Below are positions 22,601-36,545 of a DNA stretch of 64,000 bases, piece after piece. The position numbers and the translations under genes were made by a program. Source of the stretch: Panulirus ornatus (Eukaryota > Arthropoda > Malacostraca > Decapoda > Palinuridae). The stretch is taken from contig NC_092255.1 of NCBI RefSeq assembly GCF_036320965.1, positions 10,627,703 to 10,691,702 on the forward strand. The letters are read 5' to 3'. The notes under the pieces are model-generated. The model saw nothing but the letters and a program-made list of their open reading frames with translations. It was not told the origin of the DNA and made no database searches. Position 1 is the stretch's first letter; each line of letters begins with the position of its first letter.

Positions 22601-25089
22601 TGCAGGCTGTTTTTTGCAAGCCTGCTACCCATTCCAGAAATCCAGTAATCCAGCAACACGCACCTACCTACACTCTTAAACGCACATACCGATCCATTGA
22701 AATATATATGGCTTTCAAACAGATTTTTTTTTTAGTCCTTCAAATGTCCTTCTTTTTATCAGTTTTTTTTTTTATCAAATCTCTTTTTAGTCTTCCAAAA
22801 AATTCTTTTTAATCTTTCAATTACGTGTTTGTTTAGAGTTCCCGAGTTGTTTTTTTTAAGTTTTCCAAACAGCAGTTTATTCCTCTTCCAAGCAGTTTTT
22901 CAAAGAGTTCTTTTAACCAAACAGATCTGTTTTAGTTTTCCAAAAAGCTCTTTTTAAGTATCTTCAACAGTATTTTCGTAACACTAATATGTTTTTGTCA
23001 TCTGAACAGTTTTTTTTTTCATTCTTCTAAATAGTTCTTATCTAGTCTTCCAAACGGATCTTTTTCGTTCTTCTTAATAGATTTCTTTAATCTTCCTGGC
23101 AGGTCTTTTGTATCTTCCAACAGTTATTTCTTAGTTTCCTAAACAAATGGAAAAAAAATTCGCTTATTGTAACCTACACTCTGCAAAAAGATGGGCTTGA
23201 AGGGGTCTCTGCTAGGCTTATTTATGCAATCCTGCTACCCAAACATCTGTCCAGTATTCCATCAACACGCAAGTACCTACACTCTTAAAAGCATATATTG
23301 ATCTAATGAGATATGTATGGTAGTATGCCTATACAAAGGAAAAAAAAATGGCAAAAAGAAGGGCTACCTACCTACCTACCTACACTCTTAAAATCACATA
23401 CTGATCCATTAAGATATGTATGGTTACCTACATATAGAAATGGAAAACAAATTTGCTTAATTTTACCACCACTCTGCAAAAAAAGAACTTTTTTATGCAG
23501 GCTTTTTTTTATGGAAGCCTGCTACCCATTCCAGAAATATAGTAATCCAACAACACTCACCTACCTACACTCTTAAACGCACATACCGATCCATTGAGAT
23601 ATATATGGCTTTGAAACAGATTTTTTTTAGTCCTTCAAATGTTTTTTTTTATTAGTTTTCTTAACAAATCTCTTTTTAGTCTTCCAAAAAATTCTTTTTA
23701 GTCTTTCAAGTACGTGTTTATTTAGAGTTCCCGAGTTGCTTTTTTAAGTTTTCCAAGCAGCAGTTTATTCATCTCCCAAGAAGTTTTTCAAACAGTTCTT
23801 TTAACCAAACAGATCTGTTTTAGTTTTCCAAAAACCTCTTTTTAAGTATCTTCATCAGTATTTTCTTAACACTAATCTGTTTTTTTTATCTGAACAGTTT
23901 TTTTTTTTTTCAGTCTTTTAAATAGTTCTTATCTAGTCTTCCAAACGTATCTTTTTCGTTCTTAATAGATTTCTTTAATCTTCCTTGCAGGTCTTTTGTA
24001 TCTTCCAACAGTTATTTTTTAGTCTCCTAAACAAATGGAAAAAACCTGCTTATTGTAACCTACACTCTGCAAAAAGAGGGGCTTGAACGGATCTCTCCTA
24101 GGCTTATTTATGTAAGCCTGCTACCCAAACATCTGTCCAGTATTCCATCAACACGCAACTACCTACGCTCTTAAAAACATATGCTGATCTAATGAGATAT
24201 GTATGGTGGTATGCCTGTACAAATGGAAAAAAAAAGGGAAAAAGAGGGGCTACGTACCTACCTACCTACACTCTTAAAAGCATATACTAATCCATTAAGA
24301 TATGTATGGTTACATACGTATGCAAATGGAAAACAAATTTGTTTAATTTTACCTCCACTCTGCAAAAATAGGACTTTTTTATGCAGTCTTTTTAATGTAA
24401 GCCTGCTACCCATTTCAGAAATCCAGTAATCCAACAACACTCACCTACCTACACTCTTAAACGCACATACCGATAAATTATATATATATGGCTTTCAAAC
24501 AGATTTATTTCTAGTCCTTCAAAAGTTTCTTTTTTTATTAGTTTTCTTAACAAATCTCTTATTAGTCTTCCTAAAAATTCTTTTTAGTCTTTCAATGACG
24601 TGTTTATATAGAGTTCCCGAGTTTTTTTTTTAAGTTTTCCAAACAGCAGTTTATTCATCTTCCAAGCAGTTTTTCAAACAGTTTTTTTTAACCAAACAGA
24701 TCTGTTTTAGTTTTCCAAAAAGCTCTTTTTAAATATTTTCAACAGTATTTTTGTAACACTATTTTGTTTTTGTCATCTGAACAGTTTTTTTTTCAGTCTT
24801 CTAAATAGATCTTAAATAGTCTTCCAAACGGATCTTTTTCGATCTTCTTAATAGATTTCTTTAATCTTCCTCTCAGGTCTTTTGTATCTTCCAACAATTA
24901 TTTCTTAGTCTCCTAAAAAAATGGAAAAAAAACTCTCTTATTGTAACCTACACTCTGCAAACAGGGGCTTGAACGGGTCCCTCCTAGGGTTATTTATGCA
25001 AGCCTGCTACCCAATTATCTGTCCAGTATTCCATCAACACGCAACTACCTACATTCTTAAAAGCATATACTGATCTAATGAGATATGTA

Positions 25090-26331
25090 TGGTAGTATGC
25101 CTGTACAAATTGAAAAAAAAATGGCAAAAAGAGGGGCTACCTACCTACCTACCTATACTCTTAAAAGCACATACTGATCCATTAAGATATGTATGGTTAC
25201 ATACGTATACAAATGGAAGACAAATTTGCTTAATTTTACCTCCACTCTCCAAAAAAAAGGACTTTTTTATGCAGGCTTTTTTTTATGCAAGCCTGCTACC
25301 CATTCCAGAAATCCAGTAATCCAACAACACGCACCTACCTACAATCTTAAACGCACACACCGATCCATTGAGATATATATGGCTTTCAAACAGATTTTTT
25401 TTAGTCCTTCAAATGTTTCTATTTTTTTATGAGTTTTCTTAACAAATCTCTTTTTAGTCTTCCAAAAAATTCTTTTTAATCTTTCAAGTAATTGTTTATT
25501 TACAGTTCCCGAGTTGTTGTAACCCTACATTAAGATATGTATGGTTACATACGTATACAAATGGAAAAAAAAAATTTTAATTTTACCTCCACTCTGCAAA
25601 AATAGGACTTTTTTATGAAGTCTTTTTAATGTAAGCCTGCTACCCATTTCAGAAATCTAGTAATCCAACAACACTCACCTACCCACACTGTTAAACGAAT
25701 ATACCGATAAATTGAGATATATATGGCTTTCAAACAGATTTATTTTTAGTCCTTCAAAAGTTTCTTTTTTTATTAGTTTTCGTAACAAATCTCTTTTTAG
25801 TCTTCCTAAAAATTCTTTTTAGTCTTTCAAGTACGTGTTTATTTAGAGTTCCCGAGTAGTTTTTTTAAGTTTTCCAAACAACAGTTTATTCATCTTCCAA
25901 GCAGTTTTTCAAACAATTCTTTTAACCAAACAGATCTGTTATAGTTTTCCAAAAAGCTCGTTTTAAGTATCTTCAAAAGTATTTTCGTAACACTAATTTG
26001 TTTTTGTCATCTGAACAGTTTTGTTTTATTTCAGTCTTCTAAATAGTTCTTATCCAGTCTTCCAAACGGATCTTTTTCGTTCTTCTTAATAGATTTCTTT
26101 AATCTTCTTGGCAGGTCTTTTGTATCTTTCAACAGTTATTTCTTAGTCTCCTTAACAAATGGAAAAAAAATTTCGCTTATTGTAACCCACACTCTGCAAA
26201 AAGAGGGGCTTGAACTGGTCTCTCCTAGGCTTATTTATGCAAGCCTGCTACCCAAACATCTACCCAGTATTCTATCAACACGCAACTACCTACACTCTTA
26301 AAAGCATATACTGATCTAATGAGATATGTAT
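25090..26331 (+). repeat. Out-of-register junction unit (1,241 bp)
   Basis: S breaks off after GTTCCCGAGTTGTT (near 25518) and the sequence jumps back to the end of a B monomer (TTAAGATATG near 25530), adding about 350 bp. The resumed C has AAAATAGGACTTTTTTATG and TTTTTAATGTAAGCC, matching the unit near 24360. This suggests it derives from a copy like that one. Confidence 0.8.
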
Positions 26332-27806
26332 GGTAGTATGCCTATACAAATAGAAAAAAAAATGGCAAAAAGTGGGACTACCTACCTACCTACCTACACT
26401 CTTAAAAGAACATACTGATCCATTAAGATAAGTATGGCTACATCCATATGCAAATGGAAAACAAATTTGCTTAATTTTACTTCCACTTTGGAAAAAAAAG
26501 GGTTCTTTTATGCAGGCTCTTTTATGCAAGCCTGCTACTCATTCCAGAAATCCAGTAATACAGCAACATGCACCTACCTACACTCTTAAACGCACATACC
26601 GATCCATTGAGATATATATGGCTTTCAAACAGATTTTTTTTAGTCCTTCAAATGTTTCTTTTTTATTAGTTTTCTTAATAAATCTCTTTTCAGTCTTCCA
26701 AAATTTTTTTTTTAGTCTTTGAAGTACGAGTTTATTTAGAGTTACCGAGTTGTTATTTTTCAAGTTTTCCAAACAGCAGTTTATTCATCTTCCAAGCAGT
26801 TTTTCAAACAGTTCTTTTAACCAAACAACTCCGTTTTAGTTTTCCAAAAAAATCTTTTTATGTATTTTCAACAGTATTTTCGTAACACTAATTTGTTTTT
26901 GTGATTTGAACAGTTTGATTTTTTTCAGTCTTCTAAATAGCTCTTATCCAGTCTTCCAAACGGATCTTTTTCGTTCTTCTTAATTGATTTCTTTAATCTT
27001 CCTGGCATTTCTTTTGTATCTTCCAACAGTTATTTCTTAGTCTCCTGAACAAATGGAAAAAAATTCGCTTATTTTAACCTACACTTTGCTAAAAGAGGAG
27101 CTTGAACGGGTCTCTCGTAGGATTATTTATGCAAGTCTGCTACCCAAACATCTGTCCAGTATTCCATCAACACGCAACTACCTACACTCTTAAAAGCATA
27201 TACTGATCTAATGACATATGTTTGGTAGTATGCCTGTACAAATGGAAAAAAAAAATGGCAAAAAGAGGGGCTACCTACCTACCTACCTAGACTCTTAAAA
27301 GCACATACTGATCCATGAAGATATGTATGGTTACATCCATATACAAATGGAAACCAAATTTGCTTAATTTTACCTCTACTCGGCAAAAAAAAAGGACTTT
27401 TTTTGCAGGATTTTTTTATGCAAGCCTGCTACCCATTCCAGAAATCCAGTAATCCAATAACACGCACCTACCTACAATCTTAAACGCACATACCGATCCA
27501 TTGAGATATATATGGCTTTGAAACAGATTTTTCTTAGTCCTTCAAATGTTTCTGTTTTTTTTTTATTAGTTTTTTTAACAAATCTCTTTTTAATGTTCCA
27601 AAAAATTCTTTTTAGTCTTTCAAGTACGTGTTTATTTGGAGTTCCCGAGCTGTTTTTTTAAGTTTTCCAAGCAGCAGTTTATTCATCTCCCAAGAAGTTT
27701 TTCAAACAGTTCTTTTAACCAAACAGATCTGTTTTAGTTTACCAAAAACCTCTTTTTAAGTATTTTCAACAGTATTTTCGTAACACTAATTTGATTTTGT
27801 CATCTG

Positions 27807-29434
27807 AACAGTTTTTTTTTTTACAGTCTTCTAAATTTTTCTTATCTATTCTTCCAAATGGATCTTTTTCGTTCTTCTTAATAGATTTCTTTAATCTTCT
27901 TGGCAGGTCTTTTGTATCTTCCAACAGTTATTTCTTAGTCTCCTAAAAAAATGGAAAAAAAAATTCGCTTATTGTAACCTACACTCTGCAAACAGGGGCT
28001 TGAACGGGTCTCTCCTAGGCTTATTTATGCAAGCCTGCTACCCAATCATCTGTCCAGTATTCCATCAACACGTAACTACCTACACTCTTAAAAGCATATA
28101 CTGATCTCATGAGATATATATGGTAGTATGCCTGTACAAATGGAAAAAAAAATGGCAAAAGAGAGTCTACCTACCTACCTACCTACACTCTTAAAAGCAC
28201 ATACTGATCCATTAAGATATGTATGGTTACATACGTATACAAATGGAAAATAAATTTGCTTAATTTTACTTCCACTCTGCAAAAAAAAGATTTTTTTATG
28301 CAGGCTTTTTTATATAAGCCTACCACCCATTCCAGAAATCCAGTAATCCAACAACACGCACCTATCTACACTTTTAAACGCACATACTGATCCATTTAGA
28401 TATATATGGCTTTCAAACAGATATTTTCTTAGTCCTTCAAATGTTTCTTTTTTATTAGTTTTCTTAACAAATCTCTTTTTAGTGTTCCAAAAAATTCTTT
28501 TTAGTCTTTCAAGTACGTGTTTATCTAGAGTTCCGAGTTGTTCTTTTTAAGTTTTCCAAACAGCAGTTTATTCATCTTCCAAGCATTTTTCAAACAATTC
28601 TTTTTAACCAAACAGATCTGAACAGTTTTTTTTTTTACAGTCTTCTAAATTTTTCTTATCTATTCTTCCAAATGGATCTTTTTCGTTCTTCTTAATAGAT
28701 TTCTTTAATCTTCTTGGCAGGTCTTTTGTATCTTCCAACAGTTATTTCTTAGTCTCCTAAAAAAATGGAAAAAAAAATTCGCTTATTGTAACCTACACTC
28801 TGCAAACAGGGGCTTGAACGGGTCTCTCCTAGGCTTATTTATGCAAGCCTGCTACCCAATCATCTGTCCAGTATTCCATCAACACGTAACTACCTACACT
28901 CTTAAAAGCATATACTGATCTCATGAGATATATATGGTAGTATGCCTGTACAAATGGAAAAAAAAATGGCAAAAGAGAGTCTACCTACCTACCTACCTAC
29001 ACTCTTAAAAGCACATACTGATCCATTAAGATATGTATGGTTACATACGTATACAAATGGAAAATAAATTTGCTTAATTTTACTTCCACTCTGCAAAAAA
29101 AAGATTTTTTTATGCAGGCTTTTTTATATAAGCCTACCACCCATTCCAGAAATCCAGTAATCCAACAACACGCACCTATCTACACTTTTAAACGCACATA
29201 CTGATCCATTTAGATATATATGGCTTTCAAACAGATATTTTCTTAGTCCTTCAAATGTTTCTTTTTTATTAGTTTTCTTAACAAATCTCTTTTTAGTGTT
29301 CCAAAAAATTCTTTTTAGTCTTTCAAGTACGTGTTTATCTAGAGTTCCCGAGTTGTTCTTTTTAAGTTTTCCAAACAGCAGTTTATTCATCTTCCAAGCA
29401 TTTTTCAAACAATTCTTTTAACCAAACAGATCTG
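27807..29434 (+). repeat. 814-bp tandem duplication, nearly identical
   Basis: 27807-28620 and 28621-29434 match almost base for base. I saw one base missing in a CCC run and one extra T in a T run. The first copy is about 80 bp shorter than a normal unit because S jumps from CAGATCTG to AACAG at 28620/28621. The full form has ATCTG at both ends of the missing piece. Confidence 0.9.
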
Positions 29435-31608
29435 TTTTAGTTTTCCAAAAAGCTCATTTTAAGTATTTATACAGTATTTTCGTAACACTAATTCTTATTT
29501 GTCATCTGAACAGTTTTCTTTTTATTTTCAGTCTTCTAAATAGTTCTTATCTAGTCTTCCAAACGGATCTTTTTCGTTCTTCTTAATAGATTTTTTCATC
29601 TTCCTAGCAGATCTTTTGGCTCTTCCAACAGTTATTTCTTAGTCTCCTAAAGAAATGGAAAAAAACTCGCTTATTGTAACCTACACTCTCCAAAAAGTTG
29701 GGCTTGAACGGGTCTCTCCTAGTCTCATTTATGCAAGCCTGCTACCCAAACATCTGCCCAGTATTCCATTAACACGCAACTACCTACACTCTTAAAAGCA
29801 TATACTGATCTCATGAGATATGTATGGTAGTATGCCTGTACAAATGGAAAAAAAAAAAAAATGGCAAAAAGAGGGGCTACCTACCTACCTGCCTACACTC
29901 TTAAAAGCACATACTGATCCATTAAGATATGTATGGTTACATACATATACAAATGGAAAACAAATTTCCTTAATTTTGCCTCCCCTCTGGAAAAAAAGGA
30001 AATTTCTATGCAAGATTTTTTATGCAAGCCTGCTACTTATTCCAGAAATACAGTAATCCAGCAACACGCACCTACCTACACTTTTAAACGCACATACCGA
30101 TCCATTGAGATATATATGGCTTTCAAACATATTTTTTTTTAGTCCTTCAAATGTTTCTTTTTTTATTAGTTTTATTAACAAATCTCTTTTTAGTCTTCCC
30201 AAAATTTTTTTTTTAGTCTTTGAAGTACGAGTTTATTTAGAGTTCCCGAGTTGTTTTTTTTAAGTTTTCCAAACAGCAGTTTATTCATCTTCCAAGCAGC
30301 TTTTCAAACAATTCTTTTAACGAAACAGCTCCATTTTACTTTTCCAAAAAGTTCTTTTTAAGTATTTTCAACAGTATTTTCGTAACACTAATTTGTTTTA
30401 GTCATCTGAACAGTTTTGTTTTTTTTCAGGCTTCTAAATAGTTCTTATCCAGTCTTCCAAATGGATCTTTTTCGTTCTTCTTAATTGATTTCTTTAATCT
30501 TCCTGGCAGGTCTTTTGTATCTTACAACAGGTATTTCTTAGTCTCCAAAACAAATGGAAAAAAAGTTCGCTTATTGTAATGTACACTCTGCTAAAAGAGG
30601 AGCTTGAACGGTTCTCTCCTAGGCTTATTTATGCAAGTCTGCTACCCAAACATCTGTCCAGTATTCTATCAACACGCAACTACCTACACTCTTAAAAGCA
30701 TATACTGATCTAATGAGATATGTATGGTAGTATGCCTGTACAAATGGAAAAACAAAATGGCAAAAAGAGGGGCTACCTACCTACTTACCTACACTCTTAA
30801 AAGCACATACTGATCCATTAAGATATGTACGGTTACATATATATAGAAATGGAAACAAAATTTGCTTAATTTTACCTCCACTCCGCAAAAAAAGGACTTT
30901 TTTATGCAGGCTTTTTTATGCAAGCCGGCTACCCATTCCAGAAATCCAGTAATCCAGCAACACGTGCCTACCTACAATCTTAAACGCACATACCGATCCA
31001 TTGAGATATATATGGCTTTCAAACAGATTTTTTTTTAGTCCTTCAAATGTTTCTTTTTTTTTCTTATTAGTTTTCTAATTAGTCTTCCAAAAAATTCTAT
31101 TTAGTCTTTGAAGTACGTGTTTATTTAGAGTTCCCGATTTGTTTTTTTTAAGTTTTCCAAACAGCATTTTATTCATCTTACAAGCATTTTTTCTAACACT
31201 TCTTTTAACCAAACAGATTTGTTTTAGTTTTCCAAAAAGCACTTTTTAAGTATTTTCAACAGTATTTTCGTAACACTAATTTGTTTTTGTCATCTGGACA
31301 GTTTTTTTTTCGGTCATCTAAATAGATCTTCTCTAGTCTTCCAAACGGATCTTTTTCGCTCTTCTTGATAGATTTCTTTAATCTTCCTTGCAGGTCTTTT
31401 GTATCTTCCAACAATTATTTTTTAGTCTCCTAAACAAATGGAAAAAAACTTCGCTCATTGTAACCTACACTCTGCAAAAAGAGGGGCTTGAACGGGTCTC
31501 TCCTAGGCTTATTTATGCAAGCCTGCTACCCAAACATCTGTCCAGTATTCCATCAACACGCAACTACCTACACTCTTAAAAGCATATACAGATCTAATGA
31601 GATATGTA

Positions 31609-32683
31609 TGGTAGTATGCCTGTACAAATGGAAAAAAGAAATGGCAAAAAGAGTTAGTACCTACCTACCTACCTACACTCTTAAAAGCACATACTGATCC
31701 CTTAAGATATGTATGGTTATATCCATATACAAATGGAAAACAAATTTCCTTAATTTTACCTCCACTCTCCAAAAAAAAAGGACTTTTTATGCAAGCTTTT
31801 CTATGCAAGCCTGCTACCCGTTCCAGAAATCGAGTAATCCAAGAACACGCACCTACCTACACTCTACATACTGATCCATTAAGATATGTATGGTTACCTA
31901 CATATAGAAATGGAAAAGAAATTTGCTTAATTTTACCTCCACTATGCGGAAAAAGTACTTTTTTATGCAGTCTTTTTTATGCAAGCCTACTACCCATTCC
32001 AGAAATACTGTAATCCAAGAACACGCACCAACCTACACTCTTAAACGCACATACCCATCCATTGAGATATATATGGCTTTCAAACAGATTTTTTTAGTCC
32101 TTTAAATTTTTCTTTTTTTTTAATTAGTTTTCTTAACAAATCTCTTTCTAGTCTTCCAAAAAACTCTTTTTAGTCTTTCAAGTACGTGTTTATCTAGAGT
32201 TCCCGAGTTGTTTATTTAAGTTTTCCAAGCAGCAGTTTATTCATCTCCCAAGTAGTTTTTCAAACAGTTCTTTTAACCAAGCAGATCTGTTTTAGTTTTC
32301 CAAAAAGCTCTTTTTAAGTATCTTCAACAGTATTTTCGTAACACTAATTTGTTTTTGTCATCTGAACAGTTTTTCTTCAGTCTTTTAAATAGTTCTTATC
32401 GAGAATTCGAAACGAATCTTTTTCATTCTTCTTAATAGATTTCTTTAATCTTCCTTGTAGGTCTTTTGTATCATCCAACAGTTCTTTCTTAGTCTCCTAA
32501 ACAAATGGAAAAAAAAATTCGCTTATTGTAACCTACACTCTGCAAAAAGCAAAAAGATTGCTTGAACGGGTCTCTCCTAGACTTATTTATGCAAGCCTGC
32601 TGCCCAAACATCTGTTCAGTATTCCATCAACACGCAACTACCTACACTCTTAAAAGTATATATTGATCTAATGAGATATATAT
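31609..32683 (+). repeat. Unit with two C monomers in tandem (1,074 bp)
   Basis: A second C-like monomer is present at about 31865-32050, entered from ACACTCTACATACTGATCC with loss of a short piece. The extra length is about 184 bp, one C monomer. The second copy has ACCTACATATAGAAATGG, a variant also seen near 19860 and 23430. Confidence 0.8.
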
Positions 32684-34565
32684 GGTAGTATGCCTGTACA
32701 AATGGAAAAAAAAAAAAAGGGAAAAAGAGGGTCTACGTACCTACCTACCTACACTCTTAAAAGCACAAACTGATCCATTAAGATATGTATGGTTACATAC
32801 ATATACAAATGGAAAACAAATTTGCTTAATTTTACCTCCACTCTGCAAAAAAAGGACTTTTTTTTGCAGTCTTTTTAATGCAAGCCTGCTACCCATTCCA
32901 GAAATCGAGTAATCCAACAACTCGCACCTACCTGCACTCGTAAACGCACATACCGATCCATTGAGATATATATGGCTTTCAAACAGATTTATTTTTAGTC
33001 CTTCAAATGTTTCTTTTTTTTATTAGTTTTCTTAAGAAATCTCTTTTTAGTTTTCCAAAAAATTCTTTTTAGTCTTTCAAGTACGTGTTTATTTAGAGTT
33101 CCCGAGTTGTTTTCTTTAAGTTCTCCAAACAGCAGTTTATTCATCTTCCAAGCAGTTTTTCAAACAGTTTTTTTCAACAAACAGATCTGTTTTTGTTTTC
33201 CAAAAAGCTTTTTTTAAGTATTTTCAACAGTGTTTTCGTAACACTATTTTGATTTTGTTATCTGAACATTTCTTTTTTTCAGTCTTCTAAATAGTTCTTA
33301 TCTAGTCTTCCAAACGGATCTCTTTCGATCTTCTTAATAGATTTCTTTAATCTTCCTGGCATGTCTTTTGCATCTTCCAACAGTTATTTCTTAGTGTCCT
33401 AAAAAAATGGAAAGAAAATCGCTTATTGTAACCTACACTCTGCAAAAAGAGGGGCTTGAACTAGTCTCTCCTAGGCTTATTTATGCAAGCTTGCTATCCA
33501 ATCATCTGTCCAGTATTCCATCGACAAGCAACTACCTATACTCTTAAAAGCATATACTGATCTAATGAGATATGCATGGTAGTATGCCTGTACAAATTGA
33601 AAAAAGAATGGCAAAAAGAGGTGGTACCTACCTACCTACCTACACTCTTAAAAGCACATACTGATCCATTAAGATATGTATTGTTACATACGTATACAAA
33701 TGGAAAACAAATTTCCTTAATTTTACTTCCACTCTGCAAAAAAAGGATTGTTTTATGCAGGCTTTTTTATGCAAACCTGCTACCCATTCCAGAAATCCAA
33801 TAATCCAACAACACGCACCTACCTACACTCTTAAACGCACATACCGATCCATTGAGATATATATGGCTTTCAAACAGATTTATTTTTACTCCTTCAAATG
33901 TTTCTTTTTTTTTTATTAGTTTTCATAACAAATCTGTTTTTTATCTTCCAAAAAATTCTTTTTAGTCTTTCAAGTACGTGTTTATTAAGAATTCCCGAGT
34001 TGTTCTTCTTAAGTTCTCCAAACTGTAGTTTATTCATCTTCCATGCAGTTTTTCAAAAAAATCTTTTAACCAAACATATCTGTTTTAGTTTTCCAAAAAG
34101 CTCATTTTAAGTATTTATGCAGTATTTTCGTAACACTAATTTGTTTTTGTCATCTGAACAGTTTTCTTTTTTTTCAGTCTTCTAAATAGTTCTTATCTAG
34201 TTTTCCAAACGGATCTTTTTCGTTCTTCTTAATAGATTTCGTTAATCTTCCTGCCAGGCCTTTGGATCTTCCAACAGTTATTTCTTAGTCTCCTAAAGAA
34301 ATAGAAAAAAACTCGCTTATTGTAACCTACACTCTACAAAGAGTTGGGCTTGAACGGGTCTTTCCTAGGCTTATTTATGCAAGCCTGCTACCCAAATATC
34401 TGCCCAGTATTCCATCAACACGCAACTACCTACACTCTTAAAAGCATATACTGATCTAATGAGATATGTATGGTAGTATGCCTGTGCAAATGGAAAAAAA
34501 ATGGCAAAAAGAGGGATACCTACCTACCAACCTACACTCTTAAAAGCACATACTGATCCATTAAG

Positions 34566-34587
34566 ATATGTATGGTTACATACATAT
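34566..34587. repeat. Recurring inverted repeat at the end of monomer B (example copy)
   Basis: ATATGTATG (34566-34574), loop GTTA, CATACATAT (34579-34587): a perfect 9-bp stem. The same sequence is present in most units, with frequent variants ACATACGTAT and ACATCCATAT that weaken or change the stem. Confidence 0.8.
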
Positions 34588-36079
34588 ACAAATGGAAAAC
34601 AAATTTGCTTAATTTTACCTCCACTCCGCAAAAAAAAGACTTTTTTATGCTGTCTTTTTTATGCAAACCTGCTACCCATTCCAGAAATCCAGTAATCCAA
34701 CAACACACACCTATTTACTCTCTTAAACGCACATACTGATCCATTGATATATATATGGCTTTCAAAGAAATTTTTTTTTAGTCCTTCAAATGTTTCTTTT
34801 TTTATGAGTTTTCTTAACAAATCTCTTTTTAGTCTTTGAAAACATTCTTTTTAGTCTTTCAAGTACGTGTTTATTAGTTCCCGAGTTGTTTTTGTAAGCT
34901 TTCTAAACAGCAGTTTATTCATCTTTCAAGAAGTTTTTCAAACAGGTCTTTTACCCAACCGTTCTGTCCTAGTTTTCCAAAAAGCTCTTTTTAAGTATTT
35001 TCAAAATTATTTTCGTAACACTAATTTGTTTTCGTCATCTGAACAATTTTTTTTTTCATGCTTCTAAACAGTTTTTATCTAGTATTCCAAACGGATCTTT
35101 TTCGTTCTTCTTAATAGATTTCTTTAATCTTCCTGGCAGGTCTTTTGTATCTTCCAACAGTTATTTCTTAGTCTCCTAAACAAATGGAAAAAAAATTCGC
35201 TTATTGTAACTTGCACTCTGTAAAAAGAGGGGCTTTAACGGGTTTGTCATAGGCTTATTTATGCAAGCCTGCTACCCAAACATCTGTCCAGTATTCCATC
35301 AACACGCAACTACCTACACTCTTAAAAGCATTTACTGATCAATGAGATATGTATGGTAGCATGCCTGTATAAATGGAAAAAAAACATGGCAAAAAGTGGG
35401 GCTACCTACCTAACTGCCAACACTCTTAAAAGCACATACTGATCCATTAAGATATATATGGTTACATACATATACAAATGGAAAACAAATTTGCTTAATT
35501 TTACCTCCACTCCGCAAAAAGAAGGACTTTTTAATGCAAGCTTTTTTATGCAACCCTGCTACCCATTCCAGAAATCCAGTAATCCAACAACACGCACCTA
35601 CCTACAATCTTAAACGCACATACCGATCCATTGAGATATATATGGCTTTCAAACAGATTTTTTTTAGTCCTTCAAATGTTTCTTTTTTTTATTAGTTTTC
35701 TTAGCAAATCTCTTTTCAGTCTTCCAAAAAATTCTTTTTAGTCTTTCAAGTACGTGTTTATTTAGAGTTCCCGAGTTGTTTTTTTTAACTTTTCGAAACA
35801 GCAGTTTATTCATCTTCCAAGCAGTTTTTCAAATAGTTCTTTTAACCAAACAGATCTGTTTTAGTTTTCCAAAAGGCACTTTTTAAGTATTTTCAACAGT
35901 ATTTTCATAACACTAAATTGTTTTTGTCATCTGAACAGTTTTTTTTTTCAGTCTTCTAAATAGTTCTTATCTAGTCTTCCAAACGGATCTTTTTCGTTCT
36001 TCTTAATAGATTTCTTTAATCTTCCTGGCAGGTCTTTTGAATCTTCCAACAATTATTTTTTAGTCTCCTAAACAAATGG

Positions 36080-36269
36080 AAAAAAACTTCGCTCATTGTA
36101 ACCTACACTCTGCAAAAAGAGAGGCTTGAACGTTTCTCTCCTAGGCTCATTTATGCAAGCCTGCTACCCAAACATCTGTCCAGTATTCCATCAACACGCA
36201 ACTACCTACACTCTTAAAAGCATACACTAATCTAATGAGATATGTATGGTAGTATGCCTGTAGAAATGG
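36080..36269 (+). repeat. Monomer A (190 bp)
   Basis: A full-length monomer. Across units its diagnostic features are CGCTTATTGTAACCTACACT, GCTTGAACGGGTCTCTCCTA, CCAGTATTCCATCAACACGC, AAAGCATATACTGATCTAAT and GGTAGTATGCC. It begins with an A run of 5 to 12 bases whose length varies from unit to unit. Confidence 0.9.
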
Positions 36270-36373
36270 AAAAAAGAAATGGCAAAAAGAGGGGCTACGT
36301 ACCTACCTACCTACACTCTTAAAGCACATACTAATCCATTAAGATGTGTATGGTTACATCCATATAGAAATGG
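36270..36373 (+). repeat. Monomer B (104 bp, internally deleted)
   Basis: B keeps only the AAATGGCAAAAAGAGGGGCT part and the 3' part (ACTCTTAAAAGCACATACTG, ATCCATTAAGATATGTATGG). The middle of a monomer is gone, and a (CCTA)n microsatellite sits at the deletion point. Its copy number ranges from about 2 (42541) to 6 (16211). Confidence 0.9.
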
Positions 36374-36545
36374 AAAACAAATTTGCTTAATTTTACCTCC
36401 ACTCTGCAAAAAAATGACTTTTTTATGCAGGCTTTTTTATGCAAGCCTGCCACCCATTTCAGAAATCCAGTAATCCAACAACACGCACCTACCTACACTG
36501 TTAAACGCACATACCGATACAGTGAAATATATATGGCTTTCAAAC
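36374..36545 (+). repeat. Monomer C (172 bp)
   Basis: C keeps the TTGCTTAATTTTACCTCCAC start and the CAGAAATCCAGTAATCCAAC and CGCACATACCGATCCATTGA parts. It has lost the GAACGGGTCTCTCC core of monomer A. In its place is a duplicated TTTTATGCAGGC / TTTTATGCAAGC pair. Three C variants recur: GCAGGCTTTTTTATGC, GCAGTCTTTTTAATGC, and a form deleted to GCAGGCTTTTTGCTACCC. Confidence 0.9.
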
